A stretch of 64,000 bases of DNA from positions 74,862,705-74,926,704 of the forward strand of contig CP136067.1 of assembly GCA_032622095.1 (NCBI GenBank). Reading direction: 5' to 3'. The position numbers were made by a program, and so were the translations under genes. Of this stretch, positions 1-13,000 are shown one piece after another. The notes beneath the pieces were generated by a model that saw nothing but the letters and a program-made list of their open reading frames with translations, ran no database searches and had not been told where the DNA came from. How positions within the stretch are numbered: the stretch's first letter is position 1; each line of letters starts with the position of its first letter. This DNA is from Siphonodentalium dalli (Eukaryota > Mollusca > Scaphopoda > Gadilida > Siphonodentaliidae).

Positions 1-930
1 GGTTTGGGGCAGTGGAAGTCCCGTCAGATTCGGGACGTATCGCAGTGCCTTGGATTCACTTAAAAAACTGACCCGATGATGTCGTTGTTGTTGGCATTCA
101 TGGCTTCGGGTCGTTGGCATCACGGCTCGGGGCTACCCGAAAAATCTCACATTGCCGTATAGGGAAAAGAGGATTGCGGGTATTTAGTAATTTTAACTAA
201 TTATTTTCTTGCCAAAAATGTCGTTGTTGTTGATATTTACGGCTTGGGGGCTATTTTCTCGCCAACAATGTCGTTGGCGTTCACGGTTTGGGGCAGTGGA
301 AGTCCCGTCAGATTCGGGACGTATCGCAGTGCCTCGGATTCACTTAAAAAACTGACCCGATGATATCGTTGTTGTTGGCATTCAGGGCTTCGGGTCGTTG
401 TTGTTGGCATCACGGCTACCCGAAAAATCTCACATTGCCGTATAGGGAAAATAGGATTGCATGTATTTAGTAATTTTAACTAATTATTTTCTCGCCAACA
501 ATGTCGTTGTTGTTGATATTTACGGCTTGGGGGCTATTTTCTTGCCAACAATGTCGTTGGCGTTCACGGTTTGGGGCAGTGGAAGTCCCGTCAGATTCGG
601 GACGTATCGCAGTGCCTCGGATTCACTTAAAAAACTGACCTGATGATGTCGTTGTTGTTGGCATTCAGGACTTCGGGTCGTTGTTGTTGGCATCACGGCT
701 CGGGGCTACCCGAAAAATCTCACATTGCCGTATAGGGAAAATTGGATTGCGTGTATTTAGTAATTTTAACTAATTATTTTCTCGCCAACAATGTCGTTGT
801 TGTTGATATTTACGGCTTGGGGGCTATTTTCTCGCCAACAATGTCGTTGGCGTTCACGGTTTGGGGCAGTGGAATTCCCGTCAGATTCGGGACGTATCGC
901 AGTGCCTCGGATTCACTTAAATTTCAGCAG
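1..930 (+). repeat. Minisatellite, unit 283-290 bp
   Basis: The phrase ggtttggggcagtgga recurs at 1, 285, 568 and 858, giving units of 284, 283 and 290 bp with few differences. Units carry internal gtcgttgttgttgg runs. Short ORFs in two units are by-products of the repeat. The array continues beyond the left edge. Confidence 0.93.
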
Positions 931-1422
931 CCATATAGCTGCGTCAGTTAGCAGGACTTGTGGTGTGTAAGTTTATACTTTAAAATCTGAATGTTTCGGA
1001 AATAGACTAAGATTTTCAGCCGTAACAAAAAATGTATATATCAGAAAATGTAAATTCTATATTTTGCGAGGTTTTAGCAAGTTTTGACTCAACGGGTTTA
1101 GCAGTTTGAAGTGAATATGGATATAAAAATATACATATACAGATATAAAAAAATGTTGAGTTATGCCTCTTGGATCGCGAGCGAATCGATAGCGAAACCC
1201 ATTTATCCAAACAAAGTTCGCACTTTAAGGGTGAAGGAGTGGTCAGAGCTTGTCCAAAATGCGACGTCGACGATCCCCGTGTGTTTTTACACTTATATAC
1301 GAAATTTGAGATCAATCCGTCCACGCGTTTCCGATTCTATGAAGTACCCACACATATACACACACAAATATATATACGGAGTTCTCAAAATATATAGTAT
1401 AGATAATCACTTGACTGAAGCA

Positions 1423-1501
1423 GTGATGCGAAATAATTCATGAGAGGCAGGGCCGTTGTACAAACAATAGTCCCTGTCTCGAATTAATTATTTCACATCA
1501 C
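1423..1501. repeat. Foldback, about 30-bp arms
   Basis: gtgatgcgaaataattcatg is mirrored by attatttcacatcac at the right end, with matching aggcaggg/ccctgtct inner arms and a loop of about 20 bases. The rest of 952-2332 is AT-rich sequence in which nothing else was recognised. Confidence 0.7.
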
Positions 1502-2336
1502 CATACATTTTGATAGCGTGTATGGATACAAAACACGCTATTTAAGTGACATAATTCACTAGTGAAATTATCGTTTATAATCACTCGAGTAACTCACACA
1601 TAGGAATGTAATAAATAGAAAATACACAGAAATTGAAATTCCAATTTGATTTCCACTTCCGGTTCAACAAGAATTATAAAATAAAAGATTTCCCAGTCAA
1701 AAATAAGAAGGATTTCCATGGCTGGATCGAACAAGGTAAGTTCGGCTTCAAAGAACTAATATGGTCATATTATTATAAAAGATTGATTACATGTATTTAT
1801 AAACTGATTATGATAATGATTTCTAAGGATTGTTATTGATATACACATATTTTACGCCACAGTTAAAGATGCCGATTTAGTTTTTCTAACTTGTCCATCA
1901 AACGCAATAGTATATAAGATATATACTCTTAAGTTCACAATTTATACCATTTTCAATTAAAATTATCAATATAGTTAAATTATTTAACATTAACACCAAC
2001 CAGCAAACCTGAAACTACATATGCCATCATATTTTCTTATTGTATTATTGATTGAGGGGCAGCAGGAAGACGGCCAGTAGGTCATGCTGCTCCTGTACAA
2101 TACCATTAATTCATATATCAATGCTTTGTTATCTATTCTTATCTATTGTACAAATAAACATCTACATCTACATGCTGCATCTGATTTGACAATATATTAG
2201 TCAATATTTCCTGAGCCAATGTTCGAATCACCAGAAAAATAAAATTTCAATCAATGTCATTCATAACACACAGGCATCATGCATGAAGGCCATAAAATAA
2301 CACATTCAGAATAAGTTTATTTATGAAATAATTTAA

Positions 2337-2787
2337 AGGTACTCAATCCGAACAGAGGGTCCCCATCTCAACAGATTCCAACAACAACAATCCGATCAGA
2401 GGGTCCTATATTACTATTTCTTTGGCTTTGGGGGTAAAAAATATTTGATTCGAGTCGAGGAACCCATCAAACAAAGCTCAGAGTTATTAGATATTGATTT
2501 TTGAAATTTGTTATTTACTCGAGATGAGTACTAATAATTGCCTTCAACTGCCGTAATCTGCTCGGGATGTGTACACCAAAATCTATTCAAACAGACAAGG
2601 ATGGATAACTCTAAAATCAAGTGGTAATAATAACGCAATTTTGACCGAGTTCTATAATAGATTTCTAAAATCGATATCTAACAAATCTGAGCTTTGATGG
2701 GTGACTTCCTCGACTCGAATAAAATATTTTTGACCCCCGAAGCCATTGAAATAGTAATTGAGAGGAGTTTTATCGGATTGAGTACCT
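2337..2787. mobile_element. TTAA-flanked foldback MITE
   Basis: Ends AGGTACTCAATCCGA and TCGGATTGAGTACCT are a perfect 15-bp inverted repeat flanked on both sides by TTAA (2333-2336 and 2788-2791). Long imperfect inner arms share tattactatttctttggc against gccattgaaatagtaat and cgagtcgaggaa against ttcctcgactcg. The TTAA target suggests piggyBac- or Kolobok-type mobilisation. No coding capacity. Confidence 0.82.
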
Positions 2788-3119
2788 TTAATCAAAAGCT
2801 TTCAATTCACATTCACGGGACAGCAAAAGGTGCTATTTTAAGAACATAAATATTGCTAATACGGACAGAGCATACCAAGAGGGAGAACTCTGTCTTGTTA
2901 TCACCCTCAATCAAGGTAAATATCATTTCAACAAAGAGATTTCACTGTAAATTACGCTCAAACTGCACCAGAAATAAACCACATTATTATGCCTGAATAG
3001 ACCAATAATGAATGTACCCAGTCTTCAGTGTTATCTATATTTTATTTAAATGAAAGCGTCCATGACACTGTAGGTCAAGTTTGCGAAGAAGTTAAATTTT
3101 TGTGATAAGCAATAAATGG

Positions 3120-3640
3120 AATGATGAATTGAATTTTGAAATCCAAGATGGCAGCTGGCGGCCATGTTTTTTTTGCCGAAATCCAAGATGGCTGCCGGCG
3201 GCAACGGTTTATGGCTGAATGACCCCAAATTGGCTCGTTCCCATGTCAATATTAACTTCCATGACAAATTTCATGGTGATCAGACAAAAAGTACGGCCTG
3301 TAGCCCGTGCTAATGAATTAAATTTTGAAAGATGGCTGCTGGTGGTCAAATTTTAAGGCCGAATGACCCCAAAATGACTCGTTTCCCATCTACATGTCAA
3401 TATTAACACCCATGACAGATATCATGATGATCCGACCAAAGATATGACCTGTAACCCATGTCAAAGGATTTAGTCATGAAAAGAGTAAAATCCAAAATGG
3501 CTGCTGGCGGCCATGTTTTATGGTTGAATGACCCCAAAATGACTTGTTCCCCATCTACATTGTCACTGCCAACAGCCATGACATATTTCATAATGATCCG
3601 ACCAAAGGTACGACCTGTAGCCTGTGCTAATGGAAATTTT
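3120..3640 (+). repeat. 'aagatggc' array, about 3 units
   Basis: Units of about 160 bp carrying aaatccaagatggc, ggcggccatgtttt, tgaccccaaaatgac and cctgtagccc. Same family as the arrays at 5990-6560, 29880-31450 and 48600-49260. ORFs on either strand through it are repeat artefacts. Confidence 0.85.
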
Positions 3641-4204
3641 TTATGGACGCCTCCACACACGACAGACACCAAGCCACGGCAATAGCTCAATCTTTACAAG
3701 TAAAGTTGAGCTAAAAATGCTGTTTGTAGTATTGGAATCAGGTTTTAAAAAATTATGTAATTGTGGTCTGGAAGAGATACTCTATCAATAAAGATACAAT
3801 AAGCGTTGGCAGTGGTTATTGCTGTTAAAATAAAATCACATCCGTTAAAACTGCCATAAACTTAAAGCATATTATAGACAAATTTGTTTCTAATACCAAA
3901 CGTAGATATCACATATATGCATGTTATTGTTGGGGAGACCCAACTAAGTGAACTTCGGATAGAAATGCCACAAAGTTATATACAACTTACTGGTAAAGCG
4001 CTTGCTAATCCTCTCAAGATTTGAATGGGTCACCATGAATCACTCCCATAAAATTTCCACTGTGTTGAGGGTTTTACTTATCGCTCACTATTTACGTGCT
4101 GTATATAAACAAACGCTTGGCTCACACAAAGTGTGTTTTGTAGATAATATCGCATTCATGATAGTATTATACTATATTATTAGTATATTTTCGAGGAAAT
4201 TTTC

Positions 4205-4350
4205 ATAATTTTGTAACTGTTATTTCTAAATTATAACCTATAACGAAGGCCATCGTTAAGAGGCAATCATAATTTTGTAACTGTTATTTCTAAATTATAA
4301 CATATAACGAAGGCCATCGTTAAGAGGCAATCCCGCCATCGTTAAGAGGC
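4205..4350 (+). repeat. 66-bp tandem duplication
   Basis: ataattttgtaactgtta to gaggcaatc appears twice in a row (from about 4203 and 4269), followed by a partial third (ccatcgttaagaggcaat). Between 3690 and 4205, and from 4350 to 5230, I recognise no gene or element. Confidence 0.8.
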
Positions 4351-5234
4351 AATTTCATGAATATCACAAATTTCATTTTCATTTAATGAGAATTCACATT
4401 GTTTATTTGACTCATTTTAAATTATCTTTCAACTGATATATAATACTCGATTCCCGTAATGTTTCTCACAAAACTTTAAAATTTTCAGTGCCTCATGACT
4501 GACATGATTCAGCATTTGATTCTCCCAAAATGAAATGTATTTTGAGCCCTGGAACTTGAAATGAAAATCCTTGGTGCCCAATCTTGTGTCAGATAATCCT
4601 AGTCCCCAATCAAACCAGTTGCACGATTCGTAGCAAGCGGACACTGTCAGTAATACTGGACAGACATGTAAAGAAAGAGACTATTCAAGAGACACAGCAT
4701 TATTTGAACACAGGTCATATAATACTATATGTTATAACAAACATAATCTCATTGTTTCCAACGATTGTTCCGATAATACAATGAGGGAAAGGAAATGGAA
4801 TCACAAGAACAGAGTCAGAATTTCAAATAAATATCTTGAAGTCGATGTAACGTTTGCGATGTTCCAAGTATCCAAATACGAGCCCTCATGTTAATAGTAA
4901 TACATTCGGGCTAGCTACGATATGCAAAAATTAATCGGTAAGCACAATTAATTATAACGACATGTTGTATATGTACAATGATGTTCTGTGATAATCATTT
5001 ACCAAATGTCGGTTAAGTTCCAGTCGCTCAACTTCAACTTACAATTAGTTGAGGCAAAAGAAATTTCATTGGATTACAAGTTCTATCTTGTTTATTAATA
5101 CATGTAAATTATCGCCAAAGGAGACATTTCTGTCCTGGCCAACTTTCTGCGCACTAACAGAGCTGTTGCATATACGATTAGGTAGTGTACATGAAATGAA
5201 CATAGCAAGAAGTCGGCATCATGAAATATAGTTA

Positions 5235-5400
5235 GCACGAAATTAGGAGACTTCGCATACCGTACCACGTGGACTCAGAAATCGGACGATTCATGCCACC
5301 GTATATGTTGCACAATAATGCAATATAGGTTCGCTACAAGTAAACGATGTGCGTCTGTAGTCATTGTCAAAATGGCCATCAATGGCGAAGTTCACAACGT
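5235..5400 (+). repeat. Dispersed repeat with aggagacttcg
   Basis: cgaaattaggagacttcg followed by accacgtgg, then a tail with gtgcgtc and tcattg. The same order recurs at 17730-17850 and 17930-18070. At 5551-5598 there is a separate 17-bp stem (gttatcaac/gttgataa) around a short loop. Confidence 0.6.
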
Positions 5401-5804
5401 GATTTTGTCGATTCCAATTCCAAATTTTTTCGAGATAAAATGGGTCGATAAAAACACGGAATATTTATAAATAGCGTTGCGCATACTATGAAACGAAGAG
5501 TTTCTGCGCGAACTTAAAAATATTAAACGACCGGGTAAGCAACGGATAAATTGCAAGTTTGTTATCAACAATAAATATTGAGTTGATAAACTCGCAATAG
5601 AGAAATACTTCCTTTAGTTAAAACCACGTCTGATAGGTCCAAGGAGAGAAATAAAACTGGCTAGATGAATTGTTAAGAGCGCGGGATTTGCACGGGACGC
5701 ATTCATGCGTGAGCTAATCCGAGCGCTGATTGACCGGAGTCGCTAATTGACCGGAGTAGGCTAATAATCGGACAATAAATTTTAACCCTCCTGATAACAC
5801 AAGG

Positions 5805-5865
5805 CCGAGGATAATAATCCATATAGTTCAGTTGAAGGGCTTCTCCTTGGCGGAAAAATAATTTA
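5805..5865 (-). repeat. End fragment of the large repeat (copies A/B)
   Basis: atccatatagttcag followed by gaagggcttctccttggcgg is the inverse of the gcctgaacactgaactatat end found at 13980, 14230, 14295, 39550 and 39850. Confidence 0.6.
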
Positions 5866-5989
5866 CGCAATCAATCAGATTACGGAATCCCGAGGACTTG
5901 GAAATGAGATAGCGATGTTATCCGTCAGACCTAATATTCAATGTTGTAATGAATATTTAGGTATGAGTTTACTCAGACAGCTATAGCCC

Positions 5990-6560
5990 ATGCTAATGGA
6001 TTGAATTTTGAAAACAAAGATGACTGCTGGCAGCCATATTTTTCAAAATATTTCTGCCAAAATAGGAGGCTCCCATCTGGAGGTCATCCCGAATATCCAT
6101 ATGAAGTTTGGTGATCATCAGATGAGGGATGTTGTCTGTAGGGCGTGCCAAAATATTTAGTCATGCAAAGAGTAAAATCCATGTTTTTCATCGAAAATCG
6201 TCCAATTTTCATAGCTCCCATCCAGAGGTGATCCTAAACAAGCTTAAAAATTTTCAAAACAATTCTCCAATAAAATGTGGGCTGCTGGCGGCCATGTTTT
6301 TCATCGTATTCGAAAAAATTTGATAGCTCCTATCCCTGAAGATTGGATGCGGCCTGTATGGCATGCTGAAGGAGATGGTTTACTTGGTGAAGAATAGATG
6401 AGGGATGCAGCCTGTAGGGCATGCCGAAGGAAATTGTTTATGCAGATGGACAGATGATGGACACCAACCCATGGCAAGAGCTCAAATTTTACTTTGTAAT
6501 GTTGAGCTGAAAAATGGTCTATTTTCATTTGGAGGGATGATCAGAAAATATAAGCAGACG
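5990..6560 (+). repeat. 'aagatggc' array, diverged
   Basis: Degenerate copies of the family at 3120-3640, with ggctgctggcggccatgttt, cagatgagggatg and gcctgtagggcatgcc, ending in cagacgacagacacatgg. It lies just downstream of the KIAA2013-like stop codon. 6561-6816 would hold the 3' UTR; no clear poly(A) signal was seen. Confidence 0.75.
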
Positions 6561-6816
6561 ACAGACACATGGACAGAAAATAAAATTGCAGAAGGGTTCA
6601 TACTAATTGGCGGGAAATGATCAGATAATAAATTCAACAATACACTGTTTGTTGAACTTATTATCTCAACATGTCCAAAGGGAACTAATCATTAATGAGT
6701 ATTTAGTAAAGAAATGGTTAAAAAACCTTACTTTCAAATGTTTGATAAATGGATTCGTAGGTTTGATCCGATATAATTATAGATGTTTCATAAACGTCAA
6801 ATCAGATGGGGCAACT

Positions 6817-7016
6817 TTAAAGGCTATATTTGCCCCTGGAGTAACCAGAGTTGTACCTGTCTTGACTCTGACAGTATTCATTGAATATGAGTTTGAAAAG
6901 GAATAAATGAAAGACAATAATAAGGAATCCTATAGAGACCCAGAATATGGTTGGCAATCCACCAAAATGATGTCCATGTTTATGTAGAGCTATAACATGG
7001 TGTTGATGAGCTGGAG
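6817..7016 (-). CDS. KIAA2013: KIAA2013-like last exon, transmembrane helix
   Basis: Acceptor cttttatttcag; residues 457-522 and the stop at 6817-6819. A His-rich juxtamembrane stretch ([17 protein letters not shown]) precedes the membrane helix ([18 protein letters not shown]), followed by a 20-residue tail ([16 protein letters not shown]...). Human has [20 protein letters not shown] and then YNEYC. Helix placement near the C-terminus fits type I topology. The His-rich linker is richer in His than the human EHMAQQDPG segment. Confidence 0.95.
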
Positions 7017-10000
7017 CTGAAATAAAAGAGTAAAGGAAATCAATCAATTTAGTTTAAGAAATTTAGTAACAGATAATATTAAATAAACTTAAATAATTAA
7101 AAATAACAAACAGGCTACATTTCCTAGATTAATACAATACATTGGAGACTTCACAAATGTGTACACATAGACTGTCAAGTTGTATGTTAAATTTAGACAT
7201 CTAGCTACGCAACTGAATGTTTTCCTCACTGCATGTCCCAGAGAATTATTCAATGTCGTTGGTGAAATTATCACATTCGCGGACTTCATAGTATATAGTT
7301 CATATTGTCTGTGGAATTCTTATCACAATCTCATATCAGCCTTTTACGTCATTATTTCCTGGTTACTTGGTGTTGATTACTCGTGCAGATTTAGAAGAAA
7401 TGAATCTCACCCACTCTTCGTTAGAGTACATCAAGATTACATGATATAATGACTGTATGTCCGGGTTGCTTGCCACCAAAGGCTACTAACACAGTGCTTA
7501 ACTTTGAGTGGTAGAGTGGGAGTTTGATTGAACTTTTGGTGTCTTTGCATGATGATGATGATGTCTTTGCATCATGATGATACATTGTCCAGCATGCTAA
7601 CCACTACAAAAATACTACTACTAAATTATATGCATACACATGAATATATATATTCATGATTCACATCAGTTGAGGTAATAAAAGATCAGAAAAATAAAGG
7701 TGAGACATAATTCTACCACTCACCTTCAATGATTTCTTTAACATGTATGGAATGTTTGAGTCCATCTATATGTTGCTGATCAGCAGTGATATATAAAATT
7801 GCAGTAAAAGGATCTGTTACTTTAACTGGTAGCTGTGTCCATTTTTTCCTACAATGAAAGACATTGAAAACTGTGAATTATATTCAGGTGGTAACCTCTT
7901 AACTATGTTTAATAAACAAACTAGCATAAATGCATTGAGAGCGGGTGCATAAGGGTATATATTTTTACAGAAAAGAGGCTTTACAAATTGAGACCAAATT
8001 ATATATACAATCCATTGTACCAAAACACACTAAAATACAAATTCATATCACAAGAGATATTCGTTAGTCCACACATTGTGTTGTCTGTGTTAAATATGTT
8101 CACATGGACACGTGCGTTGCATTATCATCCAGTTTTATTCCATACCCATTGACGCGAAGCACATAATCCAAGCCATTGAGTTGAAAAATGTATACTACAA
8201 CTGGAATACAAGCCGGCACTTCTTCGTGCTGATGTTGTTGCCAAGAGCAATGATGACCATAATGTCAACAATATGTTCTGAGTGATGCACAGATAATCAC
8301 TGGATTTTATGCATACCCATACCATAGTATGGTACACAGTGTCGACGTCTGGATTGACCACTCAACATTTCATCTGTCCGTCTGTAGACACTATGCGCAT
8401 GGTGTAATAACTCAAACATTTTTTATCCGATCGAAACCAAATTTCGTGTTTCTCAGCCCAAAATACAGATCAAGTTATTGGTTTGATACCAGTTTTTTTT
8501 TACGGAGATTTGGCCCTTTTTCGACTTTTCAAACATTTATGCAAGCTTCGATGAAAATATTTATCTGATAGGAACCAATTTTTTATATGTGAGTTTCCTA
8601 GCCCAAAATACAGATCAAATTCAAATATGGGTTTGATTCATTTTTTTTAGATTGAATTCCTTGCTCAATTTAATTTTTTTTTTAATTTAATAATGAATAA
8701 TAATAATAAAGGAGTGTTCAGACGAGTCCATTACATACATTTTGTTGGTCTGCACATTGCTTTGTCTGCGTTAAATATGTTCACATGCGTTTCATTATAA
8801 CATGCATTCAAAATGTGGAACTTGAAAGCAGGATGTTGGTTGGTTGTGACTTGCAATTATAAAATCATGCCAGAGTCAGGTGGAAACTAATTGCCTTTTG
8901 TTTAGTTTGAACCAATCAGGATTGCGTTACGAGAACAGATGTGAGCATTTACTAACTTACCCTAAATGCACTGGTGCATCAAGACAGCCAGCATCACATG
9001 CATAGTATGGTTTATCATTTCTGTCTAAGGATACAAACAGATTGGCACGATTGTCGTCACCAACCCTAACAGATATATTCACATGGGTGTTGTTGCCATA
9101 ATTGAGTCGATGAAAAAAGATGTCTCTATGTAAATCCTTTGGCATCATTCTAAATTCCAAATGCTGATTGCTGAATTTCAAGGCACCAAAACTAAGTAAC
9201 ATGGCTTGTAAGACGCCTTCAGCACCTGTTGAAGAGAATGTTTAACACTAACACAGTAAGACGACTTCAGCAACTGTTGAAGAGAATGTTTAACACTAAC
9301 ACTAAAATATTCCCTAGAATGCTTCTGCAAGATGAACTATTGACAAATATCCTAACAGGGCAACACACTGTCCATGGATGCCAAGTAGATTCTTGTGCTA
9401 CCTGTCACAGATGACATGACAGGTGAACTTTGCCTGCAGGCTTCTAATAAATGTCTCATTACATGCCTGCATAACAGGTACATGGTGATTATTTGCTGAT
9501 ATTGAGAAATTTATATGGAATTCCTCAGTGATTTGGTTCTAGATGGTTAGAAAATAACCTGGTTAGGGCCAAAGCTAGGGGTTGAAAACAGGGAGAAGTG
9601 ACTTCTCCCTCTAGAGATTTTAGGGAGACTTCAGCCCAAAATAGGAAGAAGTGGAGAGACTTAAGAAAAACATCAGAAACACTTATTAATTTTCAGAAAA
9701 AGATAAAATAACTAGCAACAAGAGGTGGCATCAGAGATGTTGTGTCTCGTTTTCGGTGGCTTACCGCCGGTGGCTACCGCCAATTGGTGTGCATCAGTAT
9801 CGGTAGACTAATTAATAGGTAAAATCGAAAAATGACTAATTAAGGACCATAACTCCATCAAATTTTATCGGGCCAGGCTGGTTTTCGAACTCGTCCGAAA
9901 TATTCTTGGCAAGTATGTCTATTCCAAATTTTAAACAAATCGGAGGACGTTTGTTGAAGTTATCGCGCTAACGAGCTAAAAATTCACAAAAAATGACTAA

Positions 10001-13000
10001 TTAAGGGCCATAACTCTATCAAATTTTATTGGGCCAGGCTGGTTTTCGACCTCGTCCAGGATATTATTGGAAGACACTTATATACCAAATTTTAGTTGAA
10101 TCGGATGACGTTTGTTGAGGTTATCGCGCAACGAGCTCAAAATTCGTACAAAATGACTACTTAAGGACCATAACTCTATCAAATTTTATCGGACCGGGCC
10201 GGTTTTCTAACTCGTCCGAGGTATTCTTGGGAGACACCTATATATCAAAATTTCAATAAAATAGGATGATGTTTGTTAAATTATCGCGCTAACAAGCTGA
10301 AATTTTTTGAAAAAATGACTAATTAAGGGCCATAACTCTATCAAATTTTATCGGACCTGGCCGGTTTTCGAACTCGACCGAGATATTCTTAGGAGACACC
10401 TATAAACCAAATTTCAATCAAATCAGATAACGTTTGTTGAAGTTATCGCGCTAACAAGCTGAAAATTCGTGAAAAATGTCTAATTAAGGGCCATAACTCT
10501 ATCAAATTTTATCGGACCTGGCCGGTTTTCGAACTCGACCGAGATATTCTTGGGAGACACCTATATAACAAATTTCAATCAAATCGGATAACGTTTGTTG
10601 AAGTTATCGCGCTAACGAGCTGAAAATTCGTGAAAAAATGACTAATTAAGGGCCATAACTCTATCAAATTTTATCGGACGAGGCCGGTTTTCGAACTCAT
10701 CCGAAATATTCTTGGGAGACACCTATATACCATATTTCAATCAAATCGGATAACGTTTGTTGGAGTTATCGCGCTAACGAGCTGAAAATTCGTGAAAAAT
10801 GACTAATTAAGGGCCATAACTCTATCAAATTTTATCGGACGAGGCCGGTTTTCCAACTCATCCGAGATATTCTTGGGAGACACCTATATACCAAATTTCA
10901 ATCAAATCGGATAACGTTTGTTGAAGGTATCGCGCTAACGAGCTGAAAATTCGTGAAAAATTACTAATTAAGGGCCATAACTCTATCAAATTTTATCGGA
11001 CCAGGCCGGTTTTCGAACTCATCCGAGATATTCTAGGGAGACACCTATATACCAAATTTCAATCAAATCGGATAACGTTTGTTGAAGTTATCGCGCTAAC
11101 GAGCTGAAAATTCAAAGGGCCATAACTCTGTAATAAATGTGCGGACAAACCCGATTTTTTTGTCTGCAGCTTACGTGCATGGATATGTACTCACACACAA
11201 TTATTTTTTTTAATCCGTCAATAAACGGTTGAGTTATAAGCAAAACACGTCGCCCGCCGGCCCGTCCGCCGCCCGCCCACCGTCCCTCATCAAACTATAA
11301 GTCGAGTTTTGGAGAAAAAAATCGACTAAAAATGAAATATATCCCAAGTACGGCACTTGTATAGATAGAAAACATGAAATCGTATTTCTTAAATTTATAA
11401 ATTTGACATAAAAATAAAAAATGTTTTAATATCTGAAGAAATTAATTGTTAATATAAATTTGAAATTTTTGAAAATGACTTTTGGTCACTGCTGTAATGT
11501 GGGTGTCGATTAAAATAAACAATAAGGACTAATCAAGGAGTTGTAAAAGCTTTTAATTTTGTTTCTAAAGCTTTTATTAATGAATACCAACATCAACAGT
11601 ATAATCAGTGATGATAATCCGATTAAAGCAATAAACTTGACAAGTTGGATAGCTGTGTATGATAGTGATTAATGTGTTCTTAACAAAAACCAGTGGAGCT
11701 TATAATATACATGAACAGGTTATTTAAATATCTGCATTGCAACTAAGTACATGCAATTAATTTACAACAGTAACTGTTGACAGACAAGTTGAGGGACTTC
11801 GAGATCGGGGGCAGCTTCAGTCACAGCTGATATCGGAAATAAGTCTGTGCATGTCCATATCCGAGGACATATGTCATTTTGGATTTGATCGGTAGTACAG
11901 GAACTCGCAACCAGGATTTGGTGAAAACGTGACGTCACAAATCATGGTCATCGGTAACTTCAAGTCCCATCTCCGGCTGCAGCCGATCTCAAAGTCACTC
12001 ATTAACTCTCACGACTTTGGCCGTAAGAGCATGTGGGCAGCCAGTAGATGCCGTAGTGATGGGCGGTTAACCGAGAAAACAACTCGGTTTCGGTTTTTAA
12101 CTATAAACCGAAAACCGACCGACGTGATTCTGCTCAAACCGACATTACGGTTTTTTTTATATGTTTATTTTTCACTCAAATCGACTTATTATACCTCCCC
12201 AGTACTTATTAGTTGATATTGTCATCAAATTATCGGCCTATCTGATCAATATTATATCAGAATGTGTCCATTTCGTCTCAGATATGTGTTGTTATAATAT
12301 CGTAGGCGACTGTTTTTATTCTATTTCAAAACATGGCCGAACAAAATAACGAACAGGGTTCAACAAAAAGCCCTGTTTGGAGTTATTTTACGCATCTAAC
12401 TGGAGACGACTCCAAAAAATGTCGCTGCTTAATATGTCATAAAAACGTCGCTTAAGCTTGGATTCAGTTTGCGTCGGCATTTTGTCCCGTTGTTTACCTG
12501 TGATCGCAGTTCCTTCCTCAAATATTCAACGTTATCGGGACATTATTGACTCTAATTACGGTGATTACTTTGAAAGTATATACTAAAATTGTATGTATTT
12601 CAGTATAATTTGACTATCTAGTAAAAAAAAACGAAAACCGAACCGAAACCGAGGTTTTTTCTCGAAGAAAAACCGAACGTAAAAAATCAAAACCGCCCAT
12701 CTCTAGTAGATGGACAACAATATATCAATTGTAATTTGCAAACACACACTTTTGACACAAATGAATCCTTTTTAAATGAGTTTGGATAGTATTAATTTCT
12801 TATGCACATCTTTGTTTTAACTAAGAACATTAAGTTAAATACTTTTCAATGGACATTCAAAGCTAAATTTTTAATAGAAAGCAAGCATGTGCTACTGTTA
12901 ATCTGCAACTCCCAAATGTCAGTGTAGTCTCATTGGATTGGGAAACGGAGTCAGATACAAACTACTTTCGTAAAATTAAAAAATTCATGGATATTTTTAG

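Noticed and set aside
461-951. 60-69-residue ORFs in the left minisatellite
   Set aside because: The same peptide recurs in successive repeat units.
7548-7580. gatgatgatg run as a regulatory element
   Set aside because: Simple microsatellite with no supporting context.
9716-11330. CRISPR-like array
   Set aside because: Whole 162-bp units repeat without distinct spacers, in a eukaryotic intron; this is satellite-like DNA.
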